64,000 nt of DNA from Bacteroidota bacterium (GCA_023422635.1 JAFAGO010000004.1:62001-126000); one strand, 5' to 3'; shown: positions 53,277 to 62,369, counted from the stretch's first letter. Notes: a model not told the origin generated them from the sequence alone. A program made the numbers and translations.

Positions 53277-54458
53277 ATGACAGAAAAACAGCAATTAAGC
53301 AAAGGACTTTTATTTTTAATGGCGGCAACTACAGGTTTAGTTGTCGCTAATAATTATTACAACCAGCCATTATTAGGATTGATGGCGAATTATTTCAACG
53401 TTTCGGAATTGCAAATCAGCAGCGTTCCGATGCTCACGCAAATTGGCTATGCCGTTGGTTTGTTTTTAATTGTTCCTTTGGGCGACAAATTAAAAAGAAA
53501 AAAACTCATTTTGATGGATTTTTTCTTAATCTTTATTGCGCTTTTGGGAGCAGCATTTGCCCAAAATCCTTTGCAACTCAAAATTGCAAGTTTCTTTATT
53601 GGGCTTACTTCTGTAGTTCCACAAATTATGGTTCCAATGGCAGCACAATTAGCAGAACCAGAAAAAAGAGGAGCGGCAATTGGTTCTGTAATGACGGGAA
53701 TGTTCATTGGAATTTTAGGTTCCAGAACGATTAGCGGATTTGTTGGAGAAGTCTATGGATGGCAAGAGATGTATTTTATTGCGGCAGGAATTATGGTCAT
53801 TTTATTTTTCGCATTATTAAAGTTTTTACCAGAAATCTATCCAGATTTTAAAGGAACATATCCCGAATTAATCAAATCGATTGTTGATCAATTTCAAAAA
53901 TATCCAAAGTTGAGATTAGCCGCTTTTCGTGGTGCTTTGGATTTTGCGGGATTCAGTATTTTTTGGACGACGATGGTTTTTCTTCTTCAAGGTGAACCCT
54001 TTAAATTGGGAAGTAATGCTGCTGGAGCAATGGGATTGGTCGGAATTGCAGGTGCAGTTGTCGCCTCTTTCGTTGGGAAATTAAGCGATAGAATGAGCAA
54101 AAGCAAACTCATCATTATTGGGGCGATTATGATTATGATTTCCTGGGTAATTATTGGGTTTTCGTATGCTAGTTTAATCGGATTAATTATCGGTGCATTT
54201 CTACTAGATTTGGGCGTTCAATCGGTTCATATCACGAATCAAACCATCATTTTTGAAGATAATCCAAAGGCAAGAAACAGAATCAATACCGTTTATATGG
54301 TGCTGTATTTTACAGGCGGCGCTTTGGGAACTTTCATTGGTGGCTACATTTGGTATTATTTCAAATGGACCGGGATTTCAATAGCAGGAATTGTTATTTC
54401 GCTTTTATTAATCGCTGTTCATCTTATTGGCGAAAAACTTATTCAAAGAAAAATATAA
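53277..54458 (+). CDS. MFS transporter (drug/organic acid efflux type)
   Basis: 393 residues, about 12 helices. PLGDKLKRKKLILMD is the loop 2-3 motif, and MTGMFIGILGSRTISGFVGEVYGW is a helix 5 (motif C) antiporter pattern. This type resembles YnfM/YgaY-like efflux proteins rather than uptake symporters. It directly abuts the PPC gene, so it is in the cupin group and may export its product or a toxic by-product. Confidence 0.85.
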   Translation: MTEKQQLSKGLLFLMAATTGLVVANNYYNQPLLGLMANYFNVSELQISSVPMLTQIGYAVGLFLIVPLGDKLKRKKLILMDFFLIFIALLGAAFAQNPLQLKIASFFIGLTSVVPQIMVPMAAQLAEPEKRGAAIGSVMTGMFIGILGSRTISGFVGEVYGWQEMYFIAAGIMVILFFALLKFLPEIYPDFKGTYPELIKSIVDQFQKYPKLRLAAFRGALDFAGFSIFWTTMVFLLQGEPFKLGSNAAGAMGLVGIAGAVVASFVGKLSDRMSKSKLIIIGAIMIMISWVIIGFSYASLIGLIIGAFLLDLGVQSVHITNQTIIFEDNPKARNRINTVYMVLYFTGGALGTFIGGYIWYYFKWTGISIAGIVISLLLIAVHLIGEKLIQRKI

Positions 54459-54479
54459 CGATTGATTCATCTTTACATT

Positions 54480-55317
54480 TTAGAGGTCTGTAGATGAACT
54501 CTCGCCTAAGTGATGTTCTTTGGCGTGTTCCTGTTTGTAAATTTTTGGTGTTACGCCGGTTTTCTTTTTAAAAAGTCGAATAAAATAGGATGGATCATTA
54601 AACCCTAAAGAATACGCAACATCAGAAACATTAATTTTATCGTTAAGCAGAAGCATTTTTGCCATTGCAATAATTTCAAATTGAATGATTGATAAAGGCG
54701 TATCGTCGGAAATATGCTTGCACAATCGGTTAAGATGAGATAGCGATAAACCTAAATTTTTGGCGTAGGTTTCCACAGGTTGAAATTTCCTTCAATGAAG
54801 CAATATCTAATAAAAGTCCGGCAAGTTTTACGTGAATATAAATATCTTTAAACGCGTCTCGTTTTTGAGAAAACTCAGCTTCCAAATAGTGCAAAGTGTC
54901 CAGTATGTTTGTTGCTTCTTTACTATTCGAATATTCTTTTTGTAGCAAGATCGGAAAAGCTATAGCATTTTCAATGATGGGGAATTCTTTCAAAAAAGCA
55001 AACGTATAATAATTTGAAAAAGAAATAATATCGCCATCAACATTCGGACTAAAAGAAAAGCCGTGAATATAATTGGGCGGAATGTAAACTAAAAATGGTG
55101 CTTCTAATTGATAACTATGCGCATTGAGATGTACTTCTGCTGTCCCAGATTTGATGTAGAAAATTTGATACAAATAACTATGAAAATGAGGATCAACCTG
55201 CCAACCAAAATTGATGCATCTGGTTTTAACTTGCTCTACTAAAAAGTATTTTTCTCTCACCTCTGTGTCCTCACGATACAAACCAGGGAAATTAGAAATT
55301 TGCAAATTTTTTTCCAT
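54480..55317 (-). pseudogene. AraC-family regulator (PobR/HpaA-like), one-base frameshift
   Basis: Two overlapping frames together make one AraC regulator. The N-terminal part (from 55317) has DPHFHSYLYQIFYIKSGTAEVHL, the cupin sensor typical of the 4-hydroxybenzoate/4-hydroxyphenylacetate regulators. It then ends in a short out-of-frame tail. The C-terminal part resumes at PVETYAKNLGLSLSHLNRL and has both HTH motifs (GFNDPSYFIRLFKKKTG). Removing one T from the minus-strand TTT (plus 54783-54785) gives EIQPVETYAK in frame; 838 nt is 3 x 279 + 1. Next to the ubiD gene, so a likely aromatic-acid sensor. Confidence 0.8.
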
Positions 55318-55665
55318 ACTGCAAATTTACGGTATTGTTGCAATCAAAATGGAAAATATCATGTTATGAATTAAATTCTTGTTTTTAAATAAAAGCATTT
55401 TAATTTCACTGAAAATTGATTTTTTAATTTTAAAAATTTCTTGATTATATCTATTTTTGCGAAATAATAATACGTTTATTTCTCTTTAAGATTGCTCCAA
55501 ATTTGAAAGAAATCTTCACAGCCCATATAAAATTTTACAGATTCTATACCTAAAACTGACGTTTATCATCTGGAAAGAATTGTCCTATTTTTTGAAAGAT
55601 TTTTACCATCCGTCCGATTCAAACCACTTTAATTTTGCTCTATAAAATTTATAAAACTATAAGTT
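55318..55665 (+). promoter_or_regulatory. Intergenic control region of ubiD
   Basis: This 348-bp gap has no gene. TAATTTTG (55630-55637) is a likely -7 box for ubiD, 28 nt before its ATG. Similar direct repeats TTATCATCTG (55563-55572) and TTACCATCCG (55603-55612) start 40 bp apart; the second ends 17 bp before the -7 box, where an AraC-type activator would sit. Another TATTTTTG box lies at 55452-55459. No terminator is evident. Confidence 0.4.
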
Positions 55666-57150
55666 ATGAGCAATTCAGTAAAAGTAAATGATCTAAGAAG
55701 TGCCTTAGACTTACTCAAAACAATCCCTCACCAATATCACGAAACCGACGTAGAAATCGATCCAGATGCAGATCTTGCTGGGGTATACAAATTAATTGGT
55801 GCGAGCGGAACAGTGCAACGCCCAACAAGAAAAGGTCCAGCAATGATTTTTAACAATGTTAAAGGATATCCTGGCTCTAGAGTTCTTGTAGGAATGTTGG
55901 CAGATCGTAAGAGAGTAGCAGCAATGCTGGGTGCTCCAAGCGACGAGTTAGGAAAATTCATGGGGCAAGCGGTAAAAAATAACATTCAACCAGTAGTTGT
56001 TGATCCTAGCAAAGCACTTTGTCAAGAAGTAGTTTACAAAGCAACTGATCCAGATTTCGATATCAGAAAAATTCTTCCTGCTCCAAGAAACACACCTATC
56101 GATGCAGGTCCATATTTCTGTGAAGGTTTACTATTAGGTTCCGATCCAGAAACAGGCCATTCGGATGTTACCATTCACAGAATTTGTGTACAAGGTAAAG
56201 ATGAACTTTCGATCTATTTCGTACCAGGAAGACACATCGATCAATTTAGATTAAAAGCAGAAAAAGAAGGAAAACCACTTCCTGTAACCATCAATATGGG
56301 CCTTGATCCAGCAATTTTAATCGGTTCTTGTTTCGAAGCTCCAACAACTCCATTTGGTTTTGATGAATTAAGCATCGCAGGTGGTCTTCGTAACGAAGCG
56401 GTAGAATTGGTTGATGCGTTAACCATCAATCAGAAATCAATCGCTCGTGCAGAAATTGTAATTGAAGGCGAATTAATTCCTGATGTTCGTGTGGTAGAAG
56501 ATCAAAATACCAATACTGGTCACGCAATGCCTGAGTTCCCTGGATACAACGGTCCTGCAAATCAAAGTTTGCCAGTTTTCAAAGTAACTGCAATTACCAC
56601 TCGTAAAAACCCAATCCTTCAAACATTGGTTGGTCCTGGTGAAGAACATACCAGCTTAGCGGGTATTCCAACTGAAGCAAGTATTTTCAACGCAGTTGAA
56701 GCAGCACTTCCAGGATTGCTTAAAAATGTGTATGCACATACTGCTGGTGGTGGTAAATATTTAGCTGTTTTACAAGTTCAGAAAAAAATCCCTGCTGATC
56801 AAGGTAGAGAAAGACAAGCTGCACTTATTGCTTTCGCGGCATATTCTGAACTAAAACAAATTATCCTTGTTGATGAAGATGTAGATCCTTTCGATAGTGA
56901 TGATGTTTTCTGGGCAATGACTACGCGTTACCAAGGCGATGTAAGTACAGTGTTTATTCCTGGAGTTCGTTGTCACCCTCTAGATCCTTCGCAAAGTCCT
57001 GATTTCGATTATAAAATTTCAGCAAAAGGAATTACAACAAAAACCATTTTCGATTGTACCGTTCCTTTCCACTTGAAAGATCATTTTGTAAGAGCGCAAT
57101 TCAAAAAAATGGATCCAACGCCTTACATGCCAGATTGGATGAAGGAATAA
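55666..57150 (+). CDS. UbiD-family (de)carboxylase
   Basis: 494 residues, the prenylated-FMN-dependent decarboxylase family. YFCEGLLLGSDPETG and DVTIHRICVQGKDELSIYF form the cofactor region. VVEDQNTNTGHAMPEFPGYNG and TTRKNPILQTLVGPGEEHT match UbiD members acting on phenolic acids such as gallate- or vanillate-type decarboxylases more than ubiquinone UbiD. Sequence alone does not fix the substrate. Its partner prenyltransferase (UbiX) follows after a terminator hairpin. Confidence 0.88.
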   Translation: MSNSVKVNDLRSALDLLKTIPHQYHETDVEIDPDADLAGVYKLIGASGTVQRPTRKGPAMIFNNVKGYPGSRVLVGMLADRKRVAAMLGAPSDELGKFMGQAVKNNIQPVVVDPSKALCQEVVYKATDPDFDIRKILPAPRNTPIDAGPYFCEGLLLGSDPETGHSDVTIHRICVQGKDELSIYFVPGRHIDQFRLKAEKEGKPLPVTINMGLDPAILIGSCFEAPTTPFGFDELSIAGGLRNEAVELVDALTINQKSIARAEIVIEGELIPDVRVVEDQNTNTGHAMPEFPGYNGPANQSLPVFKVTAITTRKNPILQTLVGPGEEHTSLAGIPTEASIFNAVEAALPGLLKNVYAHTAGGGKYLAVLQVQKKIPADQGRERQAALIAFAAYSELKQIILVDEDVDPFDSDDVFWAMTTRYQGDVSTVFIPGVRCHPLDPSQSPDFDYKISAKGITTKTIFDCTVPFHLKDHFVRAQFKKMDPTPYMPDWMKE

Positions 57151-57176
57151 ACATTCACCAAACCAAAATTAGATAG

Positions 57177-57216
57177 AATATTGTGCATTCTATAATTGGG
57201 ATGCACAGTATTTTTT
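57177..57216 (+). terminator. Hairpin terminator or attenuator between ubiD and ubiX
   Basis: A 12-bp stem, AATATTGTGCAT (57177-57188) with ATGCACAGTATT (57201-57212) and one G-U pair, is followed by T4. It lies inside what would otherwise be an operon and may lower ubiX expression relative to ubiD. Confidence 0.7.
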
Positions 57217-57262
57217 GAAGATGTATTCTTCCTGTTTTTATTGATTAAACATTAGCAACAAA

Positions 57263-57847
57263 ATGGAAAAAGAAAAAATTATTATTGGTATAAGCGGAGC
57301 AACCGGTTTACAATATGGAGTTAAAGCTTTAGAACTACTGAAAGAAGCAGGTGTGGAAACCCACTTGGTGATTAGTAAAGCTTCAGAAATAGTACGTAAT
57401 TATGAAACCAATTACACCCGAGATTTCATCTTGGATCTCGCGGATGTTGTATATCCTACACAAGATATAGGTGCAGCAATCGCAAGTGGATCGTTTAAAA
57501 CCAAAGGGATGTTAATTGCGCCATGTTCCGTAAAAACCATGTCGGAAATCGCTACAGGAATAACCAGTTCCTTACTCTCAAGATCGGCAGATGTTATTTT
57601 AAAAGAAAGACGTCGCTTGGTTTTGATGTTTCGTGAAACGCCACTTCATCTTGGTCATATCCAAACGATGGAACGCGTAACACAAATGGGAGCGATCATT
57701 ATGCCTCCAGTTCCAGCTTTCTACGCCAATCCCATTACGATAGACGATATCGTTACGCATTCTGTTGCAAGAGCTTTGGATCTTTTTGACCTTAATATCG
57801 AGATCCCTCGCTGGAATAAAGAATATATCGAATCACTAAAAAAATAA
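57263..57847 (+). CDS. ubiX: UbiX-family flavin prenyltransferase
   Basis: A 194-residue Rossmann-type enzyme that joins dimethylallyl phosphate to FMN, making the prenyl-FMN cofactor used by UbiD. GISGATGLQYG (about 9-19), SKAS, APCSVKTMSEIATGI and FRETPLHLGHIQTM (catalytic Arg-Glu) are all present. Located after ubiD, separated by a terminator hairpin, and 22 bp before the DUF554 gene. Confidence 0.92.
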   Translation: MEKEKIIIGISGATGLQYGVKALELLKEAGVETHLVISKASEIVRNYETNYTRDFILDLADVVYPTQDIGAAIASGSFKTKGMLIAPCSVKTMSEIATGITSSLLSRSADVILKERRRLVLMFRETPLHLGHIQTMERVTQMGAIIMPPVPAFYANPITIDDIVTHSVARALDLFDLNIEIPRWNKEYIESLKK

Positions 57848-57869
57848 ATTTATTTAAAATTTAATTATT

Positions 57870-58586
57870 ATGCCTACAGGTCCTATTATAGATGTTTTAG
57901 CCACTTTATTTGGTGGTATTCTAGGAGCATTTTTAGGGAATAAAATTCCAGAACGCGTTCGTAAAGCTTTACCCTTAACTTTTGGTGCTGCCTCCATGGC
58001 AATGGGGATTTTTACGGTTGTTAAAATGCACTCGCTTCCTCCAGTTATTCTTGCTTTAATTTTGGGAAGTATCGTTGGTGAACTTTTAATGATCGAAAGC
58101 GGAATCGGAAAGTTAGCCAACAAAATGAGAATTCCTATCCAAAAAATATTTCCAGTAAAAAATGAAGCTGAAGAAGATAAGTTTTTGGAGCAATTTGTGA
58201 GTGTTTTAGTGCTTTTCAGTGCTAGTGGAACGGGTATTTTCGGAGCTCTTAACGAAGGAATTACACACAACCCAACTATTCTTATTTCTAAAGGTTTTCT
58301 TGATTTCTTTACCGCTGCAATTTTTGCTACAGCATTAGGGATGATTGTTGCAACCACAGTAATTCCTCAAGCAATTGTACTTTTTGGATTGTTTTTCCTT
58401 GCCAAAATTGTTATGCCGTTTACAACTCCTGAATTAATCGCAGACTTTTCTGCTTGCGGTGGGATCATCATGTTTGTTACTGGTTTACGAATTTGCGGTA
58501 TAAAATCGTTCCCGATTGCCAATTTGCTCCCGGCGCTGGTGTTCGTGATGTTTATCTCGCATTATTGGGGAGTAATTTTTCATTAA
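57870..58586 (+). CDS. DUF554-family membrane protein
   Basis: 238 residues with about seven membrane helices. PTGPIIDVLATLFGGILGAFLG, LGSIVGELLMIESGI and FLDFFTAAIFATALG match the YdfK/YqgA-type DUF554 family, a proposed transporter of unknown substrate. Its position between ubiX and the porin gene suggests a role in moving the acid substrate or decarboxylated product across the inner membrane. No catalytic residues. Confidence 0.82.
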   Translation: MPTGPIIDVLATLFGGILGAFLGNKIPERVRKALPLTFGAASMAMGIFTVVKMHSLPPVILALILGSIVGELLMIESGIGKLANKMRIPIQKIFPVKNEAEEDKFLEQFVSVLVLFSASGTGIFGALNEGITHNPTILISKGFLDFFTAAIFATALGMIVATTVIPQAIVLFGLFFLAKIVMPFTTPELIADFSACGGIIMFVTGLRICGIKSFPIANLLPALVFVMFISHYWGVIFH

Positions 58587-58661
58587 GAAGTAACTCAATA
58601 ATTTAATAAAGTACGATTTTCAAAGGAAATGCTTTGTAGAAGCGTTTCAAAAGATAATTCT

Positions 58662-60059
58662 ATGAAAAATAAACTATTACTATTAGGCGCCAATATTGTA
58701 ATACTATTGGCGTCAATTTCGAAAATACATGCTCAGAATACCACTGAGAACTTTGTTCCTCAATTCAAAAATCTTAATTATGAAGAGGATTATACGGCGT
58801 TGCAGGATTCTACTTTACGAGATAATCTGTATAAGAAGATTAAATATATTCCGCTGTATAAAAATGGCTATTTAACCATTGGCGGTGAAGTAAGATTAAG
58901 AATGGAAATTAGAGATCACCTTAACTACGGAAATCCTCCAGAAGATCGCGGTCCAGATTTTCAACAAAGAACCCGCCTTTGGGCAGATTATCACTTTGCT
59001 AAAAATTTCCGATTCTTTGCTGAATTGCAATCCGGAACGAGTTATGGTTTGGAAGCAAAACCTTCTCCTTTAGATAAAAATCAATTAGAATTTCACCAGT
59101 TATTTTTTGATACCTATCAGAAAATAGGAGATCATAATTCGTTGCAAGTGCGATTAGGTCGTCAGGAAATTACCATAGGTAAAGCCCGACTTTTCGACAC
59201 ACGAACTCCTCCAAACACCAAACATGCGCAAGATGCTGCAAGAATAATCTACACAACGCCAACTTGGTTGTGGGAAGCTTTCGGAGGAATGGATGTTACC
59301 GATAAAATCGGAACTTTTAATGATGGATGGAATAAAAATTTCACCTTTTTTGCAACTCATTTTGTTAAAAAAGATCCTTTTAAAATTAAAGGTGCAAATG
59401 CGGAATTCTTGTATGCGGCAACGAATAGAAGTGCGGTTCCAACCAATGCATTTTTTGGAAGCAGAAGTGCATTTTCAGCTCGATTCTCTGGAATTAAAGG
59501 TGGACTAAATTATGATGTGGAAGGGATTTATCAAGTGGGTAATGGCATCAATAACCAAAATGTACAAGCATGGTTTATTGGTTCGGAAACCAACTACACA
59601 TTCGCATCTAAATTAAAACCTTATATCGGTTATAAACTGGATATTGGTTCTGGGGATCGTAATGCAAACGATAACAAAAATAATTCGTACGACTTTTTGT
59701 GGTCGAAAGGGATTAGTTTCGGCTCCGATTTAGGTTATACCAACTTGATGAGTTTTGGTCCTGCTGCAGGTTTGCAAATTACTCCGAAAATTAAAGTTGA
59801 TCTTTGGGCACAATGGCTTTGGAGAAATTCCTTGGAAGATGGTCTTTATAAAATGTCGGAAGCATACCAACGAGTTCCTTCTTATGGAACTGCACGATAT
59901 GTCGGTTTTAGAAACTTGTTAAAAGCAGAATATCAGGTAAATCCTTATTTACTATTAGGAATGTATTTTAACAGAACCTATAAAGGAACTTATTTAAAAG
60001 AAAACGATCACAACAAAGATTTATTCTACGGAATTTTCTACGCAACTGTACGTTTTTAA
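58662..60059 (+). CDS. Alginate-export-family outer-membrane porin
   Basis: 465 residues. Signal peptide about 1-24 (KIHAQ). The early GEVRLRMEIRDHLNYGN, QRTRLWADYHF and VRLGRQEITIGKARLFDTRTPPN are the alginate_exp (AlgE-like) barrel pattern, ending in a terminal strand YATVRF. Such barrels pass acidic sugars or aromatic acids. The start at 58662 fits the signal peptide. It follows DUF554 by 75 bp; a hairpin after it ends the group. Confidence 0.82.
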   Translation: MKNKLLLLGANIVILLASISKIHAQNTTENFVPQFKNLNYEEDYTALQDSTLRDNLYKKIKYIPLYKNGYLTIGGEVRLRMEIRDHLNYGNPPEDRGPDFQQRTRLWADYHFAKNFRFFAELQSGTSYGLEAKPSPLDKNQLEFHQLFFDTYQKIGDHNSLQVRLGRQEITIGKARLFDTRTPPNTKHAQDAARIIYTTPTWLWEAFGGMDVTDKIGTFNDGWNKNFTFFATHFVKKDPFKIKGANAEFLYAATNRSAVPTNAFFGSRSAFSARFSGIKGGLNYDVEGIYQVGNGINNQNVQAWFIGSETNYTFASKLKPYIGYKLDIGSGDRNANDNKNNSYDFLWSKGISFGSDLGYTNLMSFGPAAGLQITPKIKVDLWAQWLWRNSLEDGLYKMSEAYQRVPSYGTARYVGFRNLLKAEYQVNPYLLLGMYFNRTYKGTYLKENDHNKDLFYGIFYATVRF

Positions 60060-60072
60060 TATATAAACATCC

Positions 60073-60111
60073 ATGCAAAGCTGTCAAAATCGAGATGGCT
60101 TTGTATTTTTA
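60073..60111 (+). terminator. Terminator after the porin gene
   Basis: A 9-bp stem, ATGCAAAGC (60073-60081) with GCTTTGTAT (60098-60106) and one G-U pair, runs into a T run. Confidence 0.65.
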
Positions 60112-60137
60112 CTTTCAAGAAAACCAATTCTCACGAT

Positions 60138-60572
60138 ATGGAAAATTCAATTCCAAAAGAAATTGCCAAGTTTTTAAATGAGCAAACGTGCGTTAATATT
60201 GCGTGCATTGATGCGGAAAATCAGCCGTATTGTTTTACGAGTTTCTTTGCTTTCGACGAGAAAAATAAATGCATTTATTTTAAATCGAGCGATAATACTC
60301 ATCATGCACAATTGCTTACCGAAAACGGAATTTCAGCGGGAACCGTTTTAGAGGATCGGCTTAATAAAGCTTTTCTTAAAGGATTGCAATTCCAAGCTTT
60401 TGTACGCAAATCCAATGCTGATGATTCTTTGGCTTCGAAAATCTATCATAAAAAATTCCCCATGGCTTTGGTAGTTCCAGGAGATATTTGGGTGGTAGAA
60501 TTTAAGGTGATGAAGTTCACGGATAATGCTTTAGGATTTGTACATAAAATTCATTGGAAGTTGGAAGATTAG
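60138..60572 (+). CDS. PNPOx-like flavin-binding split-barrel protein (YhbP type)
   Basis: 144 residues. The split-barrel pattern NIACIDAENQPYCFTSFFAFD, then GISAGTVLEDRLN, and VEFKVMKFTDNALGF near the end fits the pyridoxamine-phosphate-oxidase-like family (YhbP subgroup) that binds FMN or haem. True PNPOx residues for PLP synthesis are not evident, so the activity is unknown. Monocistronic between two terminators. Confidence 0.75.
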   Translation: MENSIPKEIAKFLNEQTCVNIACIDAENQPYCFTSFFAFDEKNKCIYFKSSDNTHHAQLLTENGISAGTVLEDRLNKAFLKGLQFQAFVRKSNADDSLASKIYHKKFPMALVVPGDIWVVEFKVMKFTDNALGFVHKIHWKLED

Positions 60573-60638
60573 TTCATTTAGAGGATAATTTGGATTCTTC
60601 AGTATTAGATATAATTTTAATTGTTTGTTGATTAATTT

Positions 60639-60672
60639 GCGCTTTTCATTTCGAAAAGCGCTTATTTTTTTG
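60639..60672 (+). terminator. Terminator after the PNPOx-like gene
   Basis: A perfect 9-bp stem, GCGCTTTTC (60639-60647) with GAAAAGCGC (60653-60661), is followed by TTA and T8. Confidence 0.85.
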
Positions 60673-60789
60673 TTTCCTATCTTTTTCTTCCCGAACTTGA
60701 GGCCGTTTTTGTGAATCGTGATGATAAATTCTTTCAAAAAAAAATTCGCAAAAATATAGATGAATAGAATTAAATGAAATGAAATAAAA

Positions 60790-61779
60790 ATGAAATACAG
60801 AACATTAGGAAATACCGATTTAGAACTTTCAGTCATCACTTTTGGAGCGTGGGCTGCAGGAGGTTGGATGTGGGGAGGAGCCGACAGAAAACAAGCTGTA
60901 GAAGCGATTTTGGCTTCTTACGATGAAGGTGTAACCAGCATTGATACGGCACCGATTTACGGACAAGGAACCAGCGAAGAAATCGTGGGTGAAGCCATCA
61001 AAAATCTTTCAAGAGATAAGGTTCAAATCCTTACAAAATTTGGAATGCGTTGGGATTTGGAATCTCCTAAAGGTGATTTTGCAATGCACAGCAAAGACAA
61101 TTCTGGGAAAGATATTGACATTTATAAATATGCTGGAAAAGCAAGCGTCATCAAAGAATGTGAGGATAGTTTGAAACGTCTGGGAACGGATTATATAGAC
61201 CTTCTCCAAATTCATTGGCCAGAATCAACCACACCTATCGAAGAAACTTTTGAAGCAGTTGCACAACTTATTCAAGAAGGAAAAGTTCGTTTTGCAGGCG
61301 TTTGTAATTACGATGTTGAACAAATGAAACGTGCAGAATCTGTCGTGAAATTGGCTTCCAACCAAGTTCCATACAGTATGGTCAATCGTGGAATTGAAGA
61401 CGAATTGATTCCATATTGCATCGAACATCAAAAAGGAATTTTGGCGTACAGTCCTATGCAAAGAGGTTTGTTGACAGGAAAAATTAAACTTGGACAAAAA
61501 TTTGGACAGGGCGACACTCGTGAAGGAAGTAAATTTTATTCCGACGATTTCATCACGAGAACAAATCAGTTTTTAGAAGAATTAAAACCTTTAGCTGCTG
61601 AAAAAAATGCGACTTTAGGTCAATTGGTTTTGCGTTGGACCGTTGAACAACCTGGAATTACCATTGCTTTGGCTGGTGCTAGAAATGCAGAACAATCGGT
61701 TCAAAATGCGGGTACAATGAAATTCGATTTAAGTATTGATGAATTGAAATTCATTTCTGATAGAATTCCAGCGTTATAA
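60790..61779 (+). CDS. Aldo/keto reductase (third type in the window)
   Basis: 329 residues with tetrad Asp52, Tyr57, Lys83 and His142 (IDTAPIYGQG, LTKFG, QIHWPE). The N-terminal YRTLGNTDLELSVITFGAW and YSPMQRGLLTGK place it with the YqkF/general stress protein 69-type AKRs, which reduce small aldehydes. It differs in subfamily from those at 40157, 41207 and 43563. 17 bp before ybaK, so probably cotranscribed. Confidence 0.88.
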   Translation: MKYRTLGNTDLELSVITFGAWAAGGWMWGGADRKQAVEAILASYDEGVTSIDTAPIYGQGTSEEIVGEAIKNLSRDKVQILTKFGMRWDLESPKGDFAMHSKDNSGKDIDIYKYAGKASVIKECEDSLKRLGTDYIDLLQIHWPESTTPIEETFEAVAQLIQEGKVRFAGVCNYDVEQMKRAESVVKLASNQVPYSMVNRGIEDELIPYCIEHQKGILAYSPMQRGLLTGKIKLGQKFGQGDTREGSKFYSDDFITRTNQFLEELKPLAAEKNATLGQLVLRWTVEQPGITIALAGARNAEQSVQNAGTMKFDLSIDELKFISDRIPAL

Positions 61780-61796
61780 TTAATTTGAATTAAAAA

Positions 61797-62270
61797 ATGT
61801 CTAAAAAAACCAATGCAGCGCGGATTTTAGATCAATTAAATATTGAGTATGAAATTCGAGAGTATCCCGTTGATGAAAACGATTTGAGCGCAGAGCACGT
61901 TGCTGAAGTTTTGGGAATTCGAGCTGAAACAATTTATAAAACCTTGGTTTTGAAAGGAAGCAATGATCCCTATTTTGTGGCGATGCTTCCTGGAGATTCT
62001 CATTTGGATTTGAAGAAAATGGCGAAAGCCTCAGGAAACAAAAATTGCGAAATGTTGTCTTTAAAAGATTTAACGAAAGTAACGGGTTACATTCGTGGAG
62101 GTTGTTCGCCGATTGGAATGAAAAAGGATTTCCCCACCTATATTGAAGAATTAGCAACTTTACAAGAAAAAATCATTATCAGCGCAGGAAAGCGAGGTTT
62201 GCAAATCGTGATTTCGCCTTTGGATTTGCAAAAAGTGGTGAATGCTCATTTTGCAGATTTAATTCAATAA
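61797..62270 (+). CDS. ybaK: Cys-tRNA(Pro) deacylase (YbaK)
   Basis: A 157-residue YbaK/ProX-type editing enzyme that clears cysteine from mischarged tRNA-Pro. VAEVLGIRAETIYKTLVLKG and GYIRGGCSPIGMKK hold the substrate-binding Lys and Gly-rich loop, and FPTYIEE is conserved. Length fits. Follows the aldo/keto reductase by 17 bp. Confidence 0.9.
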   Translation: MSKKTNAARILDQLNIEYEIREYPVDENDLSAEHVAEVLGIRAETIYKTLVLKGSNDPYFVAMLPGDSHLDLKKMAKASGNKNCEMLSLKDLTKVTGYIRGGCSPIGMKKDFPTYIEELATLQEKIIISAGKRGLQIVISPLDLQKVVNAHFADLIQ

Positions 62271-62282
62271 ATAAAAGATTTG

Positions 62283-62344
62283 TACAAGCATTTGTGGGAG
62301 TTTTACAATAGCTTTATCTTCTAAATATTCGAATTTTACATTTG
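62283..62344 (+). promoter_or_regulatory. Possible third TACAA repeat pair upstream of the MBL hydrolase
   Basis: TACAAG (62283-62288) and TACAATA (62304-62310) start 21 bp apart, the spacing of the two AraC-type operators above. TACATTTG (62337-62344) matches a -7 box, but lies 26 bp after the proximal repeat instead of 19-20, so this site is weaker evidence. Confidence 0.35.
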
Positions 62345-62369
62345 GAGTTTTCAACTTAATTATGAAGAA

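Noticed and set aside
57854..58357. A 167-codon open frame antisense to the DUF554 gene
   Set aside because: It mirrors a membrane protein gene whose hydrophobic codons leave the complement open. The sense frame has a recognised family pattern and fits between ubiX and the porin gene.
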